From positions 1 to 13,732 of the forward strand of contig JAFLUQ010000051.1 in assembly GCA_022508735.1 (NCBI GenBank): DNA of 13,732 nt, written 5' to 3'. This stretch comes from Oscillospiraceae bacterium. Its GTDB lineage: Bacteria > Bacillota > Clostridia > UMGS1883. Numbering within the stretch: the stretch's first letter is position 1; the number at the start of each line of letters is the position of its first letter. Both the position numbers and the translations under genes were made by a program. Shown here one piece after another: positions 8,179 through 13,732 of the stretch. The notes beneath the pieces were generated by a model. The model made no database searches and had not been told where the DNA came from. It saw nothing but the letters and a program-made list of their open reading frames with translations.

Positions 8179-8204
8179 AAGGCGCTCCTGCTTCGGAGCG
8201 CCTT
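8179..8204. terminator. Hairpin terminator between the RACo-like gene and the HprK-like kinase gene
   Basis: Perfect 10-bp stem (AAGGCGCTCC 8179-8188, GGAGCGCCTT 8195-8204) with a 6-nt loop. On the minus strand the stem is followed by a T-run, giving a good terminator for the kinase gene. On the plus strand the U-tract (TTAGGTTTATT) is weaker. Confidence 0.85.
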
Positions 8205-8208
8205 AGGT

Positions 8209-8934
8209 TTATTCATCTAATTTTTTACCGCTCATACCTTCATAGGCCACTTTAGCGGCCTCGAGGCTGATATTGCAGCCGAGCCTATACATGGGCACGC
8301 TTGACAGCAGCCCGTCCATGAGGTCCATGATAATGTCAAACTCTTCTTCCGTGCGAGGATGCAGGGTCTGACGTATTATAGCAAAGATCACGTTGAAGCC
8401 GTCCATTGGTTCAATAAAGTTGGTCTCGCTGCGAGTCACAAGGCATAGGGCTTTGATAGGCGCTCCCATGTTGGTGCTCCAGCCCTCCTTGCCGCACCAG
8501 GGTGTGCCGTATACATGGAAAACACCGTCTTTCTTACGAAGCAGCGGCTTGTCGCCGTTTACTATAACAGCCCTGTCGCCAAAAAGCTTCATCCAAAGCC
8601 CGATGTGCGTAGACTTTCCTGTTCCGCTGTCAGCAGTGAAGCAGTATGCCTCACCATCTACGGCAATGCAGGCGCTGTGAAGAAACATCGCCCCGTGCTC
8701 GAGAGCCTTGATGCAAAGCTCCCGGTAAACCTCTACGCCCTCAAGATACCCACGGGTCATGGGCTCCTCTCCGTTTTCCTCCAGCCTTTTGATATCCTCA
8801 TCTATTGCGGCCTCGCTGGCTTCCACGCTGAAAAGCGGCTCACCGTCTTCAACTATATAGCCCTGACAGAGCCACGGGAGATAGTCGTATCGGTTCTTTA
8901 TTTCAATTGTCATTTCGGCAATTCTGATCAGCAT
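8209..8934 (-). CDS. HprK-like P-loop kinase family protein (stand-alone)
   Basis: A 241-residue protein resembling the C-terminal catalytic domain of HPr kinase and the small HprK-like kinases found beside PqqD-like proteins in some RiPP clusters. The core is at residues 85-150: a LHSACIAVDGEAYCFT strand, P-loop SGTGKST (103-109), VNGDKPLL (125-132) and YGTPWCGKEGW (142-152). In this family the residues after the P-loop and in the NGDK/GTPWCGK segments form the phosphate and metal site. The N-terminal ~75 residues are not recognised. The ATG at 8934 has GAGGTGA 6 nt upstream; a second in-frame ATG at 8913 is less well placed. No PqqD-like, precursor peptide, ptsH or PEP-synthesis gene is adjacent, so the substrate is unknown. 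Family assignment is fairly confident; role is not. Confidence 0.8.
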   Translation of the reverse strand: MLIRIAEMTIEIKNRYDYLPWLCQGYIVEDGEPLFSVEASEAAIDEDIKRLEENGEEPMTRGYLEGVEVYRELCIKALEHGAMFLHSACIAVDGEAYCFTADSGTGKSTHIGLWMKLFGDRAVIVNGDKPLLRKKDGVFHVYGTPWCGKEGWSTNMGAPIKALCLVTRSETNFIEPMDGFNVIFAIIRQTLHPRTEEEFDIIMDLMDGLLSSVPMYRLGCNISLEAAKVAYEGMSGKKLDE

Positions 8935-8953
8935 TGGTATTCACCTCAGGACT

Positions 8954-8982
8954 ATTATATCACAAACTCGCCACTGTGTCTA
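8954..8982 (-). promoter_or_regulatory. Sigma-A promoter for the HprK-like kinase gene
   Basis: On the minus strand: -35 TAGACA (8977-8982), 17-nt spacer, -10 TATAAT (8954-8959), about 20 nt before the start codon. The -35 box overlaps the first two bases of repeat copy A (8981-9051). Confidence 0.8.
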
Positions 8983-9051
8983 TACCCATTTTTACTTTGT
9001 GTGCTCCCTATCGCATTGCGACTACACAAATCTATGATTTGTGGGGTAATT
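8981..9051 (+). repeat. Degenerate structured repeat, copy A
   Basis: A 71-nt element starting TATACCCAT and ending GGGTAATT, so TACCC (8983-8987) and GGGTA (9044-9048) form inverted ends. Near the right end is a hairpin, CACAAATC (9025-9032), loop TAT, GATTTGTG (9036-9043), immediately followed by GGGTAATT. Copy B has the same plan with a different stem sequence. It lies between the two divergent promoters, outside both expected transcripts. Confidence 0.6.
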
Positions 9052-9088
9052 TTACCACAAACTTTTAGTATTTGCAACTTATTTTTTA

Positions 9089-9117
9089 TTGACAAGCGCC
9101 GCTAAAAAATATATAAT
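9089..9117 (+). promoter_or_regulatory. Consensus sigma-A promoter for the stalk-domain gene
   Basis: A perfect TTGACA (9089-9094), 17-nt spacer and perfect TATAAT (9112-9117). Transcription should start near 9124, leaving a leader of about 110 nt that contains all of repeat copy B. This is the strongest-looking promoter in the window. Confidence 0.88.
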
Positions 9118-9134
9118 ATAATCGTACCCGCTGC

Positions 9135-9206
9135 TATACCCATGTATACTTGCGAAGCTGTCTTTACGCTGCGGCTATACAAAGGCAAAGCCTTTGTAGG
9201 GTAATT
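9135..9206 (+). repeat. Degenerate structured repeat, copy B, in a 5' leader
   Basis: A 72-nt element with the same ends as copy A (TATACCCAT ... GGGTAATT; TACCC 9137-9141, GGGTA 9199-9203). The hairpin is TACAAAGGC (9178-9186), loop AAA, GCCTTTGTA (9190-9198), directly followed by GGGTAATT. It should be transcribed in the leader of the stalk-domain gene and end about 30 nt before its start codon. Confidence 0.6.
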
Positions 9207-9235
9207 ATTAATATATACGAAGGGATCTGACGCTT

Positions 9236-10075
9236 ATGAAAAAATTTGTTTTGTTTTTACTGTGTATGCTGGCTCTCTCCCTGCCCGCCATGGCCGCTGA
9301 CAGAGTCGAGGTAGTGGTCAGCGGAGAAATTCTGGAGTCTGACGCCGACGCCGAGATCGTGAACGGCAGGACTTTTGTTCCGCTCCGTGCCATAGCTGAA
9401 AAGCTCGGAGCCGACGTGGATTGGGATCAGGACACACAGTCTATCACGCTTACCAAAAATGCCGCCATGACAAAGCTGACTATTGACAGCCTTGAGGCCA
9501 CCGTAAGCGGCCGTAACGTAGGCCTTGAGGCCGCACCGTACATAAAGGAAGGGCGCACCTTTGTGCCCCTGCGATTTATCGCTCAGGGACTCGGCGGCCG
9601 TGCCATATGGTGCGACGATATACGAACCGCTGTGATAATTCCCGCCTATGACAAGCTTGAAGGCCCCGACGGTGAACTGCTTGAGACATATTTCTCTGCC
9701 ACACTGCCCGCCGCCATTCAGGCCGACAACGAAGAGCTGGCCAAGGACCTGCTTGATGCCCCTGAGGAGATAGCGAGCTATTTTGCCAACCTTTGGGAAG
9801 ACCTGGCAATGGAGTACCTCGCTAAGAATATTACCGCTGATGATCTTGAGGATTACCGTGCTCTGCCCAATAATAATTTGCGCCGCTATAATTTCCTCAA
9901 AAATGTGGCAGATGAATATGGCTTGTCGATCGAATGCCCAATAAAGATGTGTGCCGTCGAGAACAACGGCAATGTTGCGGTCATTCTTGATGCCCTTGCA
10001 CCGAGAACCGCTTCTATGGTAACTCAGTATGTATTGCAGAACATTAACGGTACTCTTGTAGCAAATCCCCTTTAA
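9236..10075 (+). CDS. Secreted stalk-domain protein (copper amine oxidase N-terminal-like repeats)
   Basis: A 279-residue exported protein. Residues 1-20 are a signal peptide (MKKF, hydrophobic core, likely cleavage after AMA at 20). Residues ~23-136 carry two copies of the Cu_amine_oxidN1/stalk motif: NGRTFVPLRAIAEKLGA (43-59) and EGRTFVPLRFIAQGLGG (105-121), 62 residues apart, each followed by a W-D-D/Q-I/V-I strand pattern. In Clostridia and Paenibacilli this module is a common extracytoplasmic beta-structured domain with no amine oxidase activity. Residues ~140-279 are a helical then beta-containing region that I do not recognise. There is no TM anchor, LPXTG or SLH. The ATG at 9236 has GAAGGGAT upstream with rather long spacing (about 10 nt). 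The gene is monocistronic, with its own consensus promoter and a strong terminator. Confidence 0.88.
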   Translation: MKKFVLFLLCMLALSLPAMAADRVEVVVSGEILESDADAEIVNGRTFVPLRAIAEKLGADVDWDQDTQSITLTKNAAMTKLTIDSLEATVSGRNVGLEAAPYIKEGRTFVPLRFIAQGLGGRAIWCDDIRTAVIIPAYDKLEGPDGELLETYFSATLPAAIQADNEELAKDLLDAPEEIASYFANLWEDLAMEYLAKNITADDLEDYRALPNNNLRRYNFLKNVADEYGLSIECPIKMCAVENNGNVAVILDALAPRTASMVTQYVLQNINGTLVANPL

Positions 10076-10083
10076 AGCAAAAC

Positions 10084-10115
10084 AAAACTTCCCGGCAGAT
10101 GTGCCGGGAAGTTTT
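10084..10115. terminator. Bidirectional terminator between the stalk-domain gene and the anchored-protein gene
   Basis: A perfect 14-bp stem (10084-10097 and 10102-10115) with a GATG loop. It is followed by T-rich sequence on the plus strand and TTTTGTTTTG on the minus strand. It touches the first base of the convergent gene's stop codon. Confidence 0.9.
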
Positions 10116-11143
10116 TATATCCGTATTCTTTTAACCACTTCGCCCTCGCTGTTATACAGCGTGACATATCCGTCCTTTGCCTCGCCGGTAAAACCGTAGC
10201 TTCGGGTATATTCAAGAGCGGTACTGTTCATATCCACTGAAAAGCTACGTCCGCCGATGTGCCTCACGACCGCGTCGGCTGACAGCAGATTTACCCCGCC
10301 ATACACGGCTTCGCCGTTGATAACAGCTGCAACCTTACCACCTGAAAATCCTGCTCTTTCGCCGAAGGAAAAGCCCAGCTCCTTTTCACCAATAGTGCCG
10401 CTAATCCTCCCGGAAGCGTTCGCGCAAACCGGAAAAATCCCGCCGCTGCCTGCCTGCAGCTCAAAGCTCACGTCTCTGAACACTCCGGCCAGACTTTCCA
10501 TATAGCCTTCAACACCGTAGAGAAAGCCGAACCTGGTATACAGGCGGATCTCCACGTCACGCATAAACCGCTCCGCTACATTAATGTCGTTCACCTTTGG
10601 GAACACCACATCAACGGCGGCTTCAGCCATGCGGTGCACAGCGCTTACCGGCAGGGGAACGGGCAGAGCTCCCGCGATCTTTTCTTCAACGCTCTCAGTC
10701 ATGCGTTCCCTGAGATAGCTTGATGTGGCCTCAAGGTTAGCTTTTTCCGAAGCCGAGGCAAAGGCCTCACGGGGAATTGTCATTTTGTAAACCGTAAACT
10801 TACGGGTCTTGCCGCCGATCTCCCGCTTTTCCCTGCCCACTCGGGTAATTTTGCCGCTGCTTTTAGCGGTGGCCTTCAGCAGCTCTATATTGGCATTCAG
10901 CTCAGTCGCGGCGGCGTCCCTCTGTTCGTTTTCACCGCTGCTGCTCAGCCTCTTTGCGCTATTTGTCAGCAGCTGCATGTCAGGCCTGCCCTTGATGCCC
11001 AGACTAAGCTCAAGGCTCGCCCGGCGCAGGGTGTTGTTTGCGCAGAAGCCCACATAGGAGCCGGCAAAGATCCTCCCATACAGAAATATAAAGCTTACCG
11101 CCAATATAACAACTATGATAATTATTTTAAATCTTTTCTTCAT
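10115..11143 (-). CDS. Membrane-anchored extracytoplasmic protein of unknown family
   Basis: A 342-residue protein not recognised. It begins MKKRFK, then one hydrophobic segment at about residues 7-22, so it is either an N-terminally anchored (Nin-Cout) protein or one with an uncleaved signal. There is no lipobox cysteine in the usual place. Residues ~35-95 look helical and charged. Further on, alternating hydrophobic/polar segments suggest much beta structure, especially ~205-342, which is rich in Gly and short strands and ends in a Y-V-T-L-Y-N-S-E-G-E hairpin-like tail. Only two cysteines, at positions ~34 and ~240, were noticed. AGGGGTG precedes the ATG at 11143. It has its own promoter and shares a terminator with the stalk-domain gene. 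Both being surface proteins is a suggestive but weak link. Confidence 0.8.
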   Translation of the reverse strand: MKKRFKIIIIVVILAVSFIFLYGRIFAGSYVGFCANNTLRRASLELSLGIKGRPDMQLLTNSAKRLSSSGENEQRDAAATELNANIELLKATAKSSGKITRVGREKREIGGKTRKFTVYKMTIPREAFASASEKANLEATSSYLRERMTESVEEKIAGALPVPLPVSAVHRMAEAAVDVVFPKVNDINVAERFMRDVEIRLYTRFGFLYGVEGYMESLAGVFRDVSFELQAGSGGIFPVCANASGRISGTIGEKELGFSFGERAGFSGGKVAAVINGEAVYGGVNLLSADAVVRHIGGRSFSVDMNSTALEYTRSYGFTGEAKDGYVTLYNSEGEVVKRIRI

Positions 11144-11160
11144 GATCGCACCCCTGTATA

Positions 11161-11189
11161 ATTCTATAACTTTTTTTGTTTTATGTCAA
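11161..11189 (-). promoter_or_regulatory. Sigma-A promoter for the anchored-protein gene
   Basis: On the minus strand: -35 TTGACA (11184-11189), 17-nt spacer, -10 TAGAAT (11161-11166), about 18 nt before the start codon. Confidence 0.82.
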
Positions 11190-11198
11190 TTATTCTTC

Positions 11199-11227
11199 TT
11201 TACAAAACCATTTTTTTAAGATATAAT
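11199..11227 (+). promoter_or_regulatory. Sigma-A promoter for the hydrolase-truA transcript
   Basis: -35 TTTACA (11199-11204), 17-nt spacer, -10 TATAAT (11222-11227), then AAAGGAGGG and the ATG at 11255. It is back-to-back with the anchored-protein promoter; the -35 boxes are 9 nt apart, so the two promoters probably share factors or compete. Confidence 0.85.
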
Positions 11228-11254
11228 ATAATTAGTAAAAGGAGGGCGGACGCC

Positions 11255-11980
11255 ATGAAACCCAAAAAATCAAGCTACATACAGTTGGATAGTGCAAAGA
11301 TCCACTTTGAGATATATGGAAGCGAAGGAGAAACGCTGCTTCTGCTCCACGGTAACGGTGAGAACGGAGCTGACTGCTACGCCCGGCAGCTGGAGCCGCT
11401 GAGCAAAGACCACACTGTCATCGTCATGGACAGCCGTGGTCAGGGCAAATCTACCTTCGGCATAAAAAAACTGACCATAAAGCAGATCGCCGCCGACGCC
11501 TTTGCTCTTTTGGAGGCGCTTGGCGTGGACAAAGTCAGCGTTATCGGCTTCAGCGATGGAGCCAATGTGGCTATGGAAATGCTGCTCTCAGAAAAGAGCG
11601 GCATCATTGAAAAGGCAGTGCTTGCCGGCGGAAACCTTGACCCCTCCGGCGTAAAGGAAATATATCAAAAGCCAATCGAGCTGAGCTTTAAGTTGCTGGC
11701 CTCCAAGGCACGCAAAAGCAGTGCGGCCCGCAGAAAGCTCTCGGTCATGGCGCTGATGGTGCGCGAGCCGAATATAAGCCCTGACGCTCTCGGAAAAATA
11801 TCTGCACCTGTTTTGGTCATGGCCGGCAGCCGTGACATGATAAAGGAGGCGCACACTGAGCTTATCGCCTCATCAATACCTAATGCAAAGCTTAAGATCA
11901 TCCCCGGCTGCGGGCACTTTGTTTTCAGCAAAGCCGCAGGCGCGGCCAACACCGCAGTTCTGGAGTTTTTGCATGAATAA
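11255..11980 (+). CDS. Alpha/beta hydrolase
   Basis: A 241-residue cytoplasmic alpha/beta-hydrolase-fold protein. It shows the oxyanion-hole strand LLLLHGNGENG (28-38), MDSRGQGKS (58-66), the nucleophile elbow GFSDGA with Ser100, the acid Asp194 in VMAGSRDM, and His221 in GCGHFV, giving a complete Ser-Asp-His triad. The cap region (~130-175) is short and Lys/Arg/Ser-rich. The substrate cannot be predicted; it could be an esterase or another small-molecule hydrolase. The start at 11255 is chosen because AAAGGAGGG sits 9 nt upstream and just after the promoter; an in-frame ATG at 11183 lies upstream of the promoter and is not plausible. The gene overlaps truA by 8 nt, so the two are probably translationally coupled. 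Confidence 0.92.
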   Translation: MKPKKSSYIQLDSAKIHFEIYGSEGETLLLLHGNGENGADCYARQLEPLSKDHTVIVMDSRGQGKSTFGIKKLTIKQIAADAFALLEALGVDKVSVIGFSDGANVAMEMLLSEKSGIIEKAVLAGGNLDPSGVKEIYQKPIELSFKLLASKARKSSAARRKLSVMALMVREPNISPDALGKISAPVLVMAGSRDMIKEAHTELIASSIPNAKLKIIPGCGHFVFSKAAGAANTAVLEFLHE

Positions 11981-12710
11981 CTACAAATTGACCACAGCCT
12001 ACGACGGCAGCCGTTACAACGGCTGGCAGAAACAGGGTAATGTCGAAAACACAGTGCAGGGCAAGCTTGAAGCGGTGCTTGGTGAATTGTTCGGGCATAA
12101 GATCGAAATCCACGGCAGCGGCCGCACAGACGCCGGAGTGCACGCTCTGGCACAAACGGCCAGCTTTGCCGTCGACACCTCTCTTTCCGCCGCCGAGATA
12201 CGCGAGTACCTTAACCGATATCTGCCTGAGGACATAGCTGTCACCGCATTAGAAGAAGCTCCCGACCGTTTTCACGCCCGGCTTAATGCAGTTCGAAAAA
12301 CATATGCGTACCGCCTGTGGACCGGGGACTGCCCCAATGTTTTTGAGCGGAAGTATATGTACAGCGTTGGCGCTGTCACTGATATTGACGCCATGCGCAC
12401 TGCGGCTGAGGCTCTTATCGGCAGGCACGATTTTATAGGCTTTTCTTCACTGAAGAAATCTAAAAAATCCACCGTTCGCACCCTTCATAGCATCGATATT
12501 TCCCAAAACGGAGCTGAACTGCGGCTCACGTTCACCGGCAATGGCTTTCTCTATAACATGGTGCGGATACTGTCAGGCACGCTGCTGGAGGTAGGGCAGG
12601 GCAAAAGAAGCGCGCAGGCCGCCGCGCTGCCGCTCAGTACTCTTGACCGGGCCGACGCGGGGCCTACTCTCCCCGCCCGCGGGCTTACCCTGGTAAAGGT
12701 TGACTATTAA
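11973..12710 (+). CDS. truA: tRNA pseudouridine(38-40) synthase TruA
   Basis: Converts uridine to pseudouridine at positions 38-40 of the anticodon stem-loop of many tRNAs. It has 245 residues, the normal length. Landmarks are TTAYDGSRYNGWQKQ (7-21), the catalytic motif GSGRTDAGVHALAQ (48-61) with the essential Asp53, FHARLNAVRKTYAYRL (100-115), GRHDFIGFSS (150-159), GNGFLYNMVRIL (189-200) and AGPTLPARGLTL (229-240). The ATG at 11973 is chosen because it begins the canonical N-terminal strand MNNYKLTTAYDG and has GGAG 7 nt upstream. The open frame extending back to 11883 would overlap the hydrolase by almost 100 nt. In Clostridia truA often follows ecf transporter genes, so an alpha/beta hydrolase partner is a less usual arrangement. 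Confidence 0.97.
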   Translation: MNNYKLTTAYDGSRYNGWQKQGNVENTVQGKLEAVLGELFGHKIEIHGSGRTDAGVHALAQTASFAVDTSLSAAEIREYLNRYLPEDIAVTALEEAPDRFHARLNAVRKTYAYRLWTGDCPNVFERKYMYSVGAVTDIDAMRTAAEALIGRHDFIGFSSLKKSKKSTVRTLHSIDISQNGAELRLTFTGNGFLYNMVRILSGTLLEVGQGKRSAQAAALPLSTLDRADAGPTLPARGLTLVKVDY

Positions 12711-12767
12711 ATAATTATATTTAAAGAATATAACTTCTATGATAAAAACTAAGGAGCGTGGATCCAT

Positions 12768-13097
12768 ATGACACTCAAAGATTTTGAACGCAAAGCCCAG
12801 GAGGCCTTTTTGGAAGCGGCGCATTATATTGCAAGAGCTGATCGCCTGATCACCGCCGAGGAAAAGGAGCGGTTAGCTTTTTACCGCAGAGAAGCCGGTA
12901 TATCCGAGGAGGAATATCCCGCCGACGGCAGCGGCAACAAGCTTGATGAGGCAATGGCCGTTCTCCGCCTGCTCAGCATGGAACAGCGCCAATTTGTTTT
13001 TGATGAGCTGGAAGGCCTCGCCATGTGCGACAGTGACTACAACAGCAGCGAACAAATAGTTGTAAACGCCATCCGCGATATGCTGCACATCGACTAA
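12768..13097 (+). CDS. Small TerB-like helical protein
   Basis: A 109-residue, mostly helical acidic protein. It shows the two-half pattern of TerB-like domains: a helix then ARADRLITAEEKERL (22-36), and later GLAMCDSDYNSSEQIV (83-98). Each half has an acidic residue and a glutamate with the same spacing (Asp25/Glu32 and Asp88/Glu95), which in TerB proteins line a metal-binding site. There is no signal peptide or TM segment. No other tellurite-resistance (ter) gene is near, so a resistance role should not be assumed. AAGGAG lies 11 nt before the ATG. The 57 nt between truA and this gene contain no terminator and only a weak promoter-like match (TTATAT, 17 nt, TATGAT), so it may be read through from truA. 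Family call is moderate. Confidence 0.75.
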   Translation: MTLKDFERKAQEAFLEAAHYIARADRLITAEEKERLAFYRREAGISEEEYPADGSGNKLDEAMAVLRLLSMEQRQFVFDELEGLAMCDSDYNSSEQIVVNAIRDMLHID

Positions 13098-13107
13098 AAA
13101 CATTTGT

Positions 13108-13158
13108 GCCGTAAAAAATCGCACAGCCCCTAAGCGGTCTGCGCGATTTTTTTACGGC
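13108..13158. terminator. Bidirectional terminator between the TerB-like gene and pyrE
   Basis: A long, slightly imperfect inverted repeat. The outer arms GCCGT/ACGGC enclose an A6 run pairing with a T7 run, then TCGC/GCGA and an inner CAG/CTG segment with two mismatches. The T-run in the right arm and the A-run in the left arm let it act in both directions. Confidence 0.8.
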
Positions 13159-13163
13159 TACTT

Positions 13164-13732
13164 TTACTTTATCCAGCTTTCGTCGCTGGGATTGTCGCGG
13201 AACTTGATTATCTTTGCGCCGTCCTCGGGCTTGATATATCCTTCGGCGGCAGCCACCTCAACGACCGCGTCGATGTTAGAGAGGCTCACGTTCTTGACCT
13301 CGGCCTCGGCAAGACGGTCGATGCCCTTCTGCATACCGTAGGTGAAGATGCTGGCAATACCCAGCACCTCAGCTCCGGCCTCACGAAGAACCTTTACGAC
13401 CTCGAGCACGCTGCCGCCGGTAGAGATAAGGTCTTCAACAACAACGACCTTCTGCCCCTTCTCGAGCTTGCCCTCGATCTGGTTGGTTCGGCCGTGGTCC
13501 TTAGCCCCGCTGCGCACATAACCCATGGGCAGGTCCATAAGGTGGGCGGTGATAGCCGCATGGGCAATACCCGCTGTGCTGGTACCCATGAGCACCTCGG
13601 CCTCAGGATAATGCTCCTCAATGACTGCCTTGAGTCCCTCTTCGACCTGAGTGCGCACCTCGGGAGCGGTCAGGGTCAGGCGGTTGTCGCAGTAGATGGG
13701 GCTTTTGATGCCGCTGGCCCAGGTAAAGGGCT
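13164..13732 (-). CDS. pyrE: Orotate phosphoribosyltransferase, 5' end beyond window
   Basis: Joins orotate and PRPP to give orotidine 5'-phosphate in de novo pyrimidine synthesis. The frame is open to the window edge on the minus strand. The first visible residues read PFTWASGIKSPIYCDNR, the classic N-terminal orotate/PRPP segment of clostridial OPRT, so the GTG at 13658 is internal. Other landmarks on the 188 visible residues are MGTSTAGIAHA (~48-58), the mobile-loop segment YVRSGAKDHGRTNQIEG (71-87) with its Arg and Lys, and the PRPP motif VVVVEDLISTGGS (95-107). The C-terminus is complete (stop at 13164-13166). About 35 residues should lie outside the window, where pyrimidine genes such as pyrF or pyrD may continue the operon. 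Confidence 0.97.
   Translation of the reverse strand, partial: PFTWASGIKSPIYCDNRLTLTAPEVRTQVEEGLKAVIEEHYPEAEVLMGTSTAGIAHAAITAHLMDLPMGYVRSGAKDHGRTNQIEGKLEKGQKVVVVEDLISTGGSVLEVVKVLREAGAEVLGIASIFTYGMQKGIDRLAEAEVKNVSLSNIDAVVEVAAAEGYIKPEDGAKIIKFRDNPSDESWIK

Larger units (their letters stand above)
8935..9235. other. 301-nt divergent intergenic region
   Basis: This is the largest gene-free stretch of the window. It holds the kinase promoter, repeat copy A, an AT-rich stretch, the promoter of the stalk-domain gene and repeat copy B. No convincing coding sequence, tRNA or recognised riboswitch was found. Confidence 0.8.

Noticed and set aside
8515..9105. 196-codon plus-strand open frame spanning the kinase gene and the intergenic region
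   Set aside because: It runs antisense through the kinase catalytic motifs and over both divergent promoters; no ribosome binding site or recognisable domain.
9142..9204. 20-codon ORF (ATG at 9142 to TAA at 9204) lying within repeat copy B in the leader of the stalk-domain gene, a possible leader peptide
   Set aside because: There is no ribosome binding site upstream, and the matching part of copy A has neither the ATG nor the same frame. It is best explained as chance coding within the repeat.
10846..10854. GGGTAATTT inside the anchored-protein gene as a third copy of the 71-nt element
   Set aside because: Only the terminal octamer matches; there is no hairpin and no TATACCCAT partner, and it lies inside a coding region.
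12768..13097. Tellurite resistance function for the TerB-like protein
   Set aside because: No other ter genes are near, and TerB-like domains occur widely in unrelated roles.
13164..13658. GTG at 13658 as the start of pyrE
   Set aside because: The frame continues to the window edge and encodes the conserved WASG-SPIYCDNR segment, so the true start lies outside.

Overview
The window looks like chromosome of a Gram-positive anaerobe of the class Clostridia, probably a gut or rumen member of the Oscillospiraceae/Ruminococcaceae type. This is inferred from AGGAGG-type ribosome binding sites, near-consensus sigma-A promoters with 17-nt spacers, a clostridial-type PyrE, a protein with copper-amine-oxidase-N (stalk) repeats, a RACo-like corrinoid-protein activator and a large modular secreted GH16 enzyme. 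No phage, insertion sequence, CRISPR array, rRNA or tRNA was seen. The species cannot be named from the sequence alone.

Layout. Positions 1-1047 (+) hold the C-terminal three quarters of glycogen synthase (glgA), ended by a perfect hairpin. Facing it on the minus strand (1102-6700) is a probable three-gene transcript. It is read in the order secreted 1386-residue GH16 glycoside hydrolase, polar amino acid ABC permease, ABC ATPase, with gaps of only 24 and 10 nt and one clear promoter upstream of the GH16 gene. Divergent from it is a 445-residue [2Fe-2S]/ASKHA protein (6840-8177, +). This converges on an HprK-like P-loop kinase (8209-8934, -). A 301-nt gap (8935-9235) carries two divergent promoters and two copies of a degenerate ~71-nt structured repeat. 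Then come a secreted stalk-domain protein (9236-10075, +) and, converging on it, an unrecognised membrane-anchored protein (10115-11143, -). The right end has an alpha/beta hydrolase overlapping truA (11255-12710, +), a small TerB-like protein (12768-13097, +) and, converging on that, the 3' part of pyrE (13164-13732, -), which runs off the window.

How it fits together. The region is mostly housekeeping (glycogen synthesis, pyrimidine synthesis, tRNA modification) with envelope and accessory genes between. All four convergent gene pairs are separated by a single compact hairpin that can serve both strands. All three divergent pairs have back-to-back promoters, six in total, each with a 17-nt spacer. 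No complete new multi-gene defence or biosynthetic system is evident. The points most worth following are the repeat pair at 8981-9206, whose hairpin is conserved by compensatory changes; the GH16 gene leading an amino acid transporter operon that has no local binding protein; the orphan HprK-like kinase; the short RACo-like protein; and the unrecognised anchored protein.
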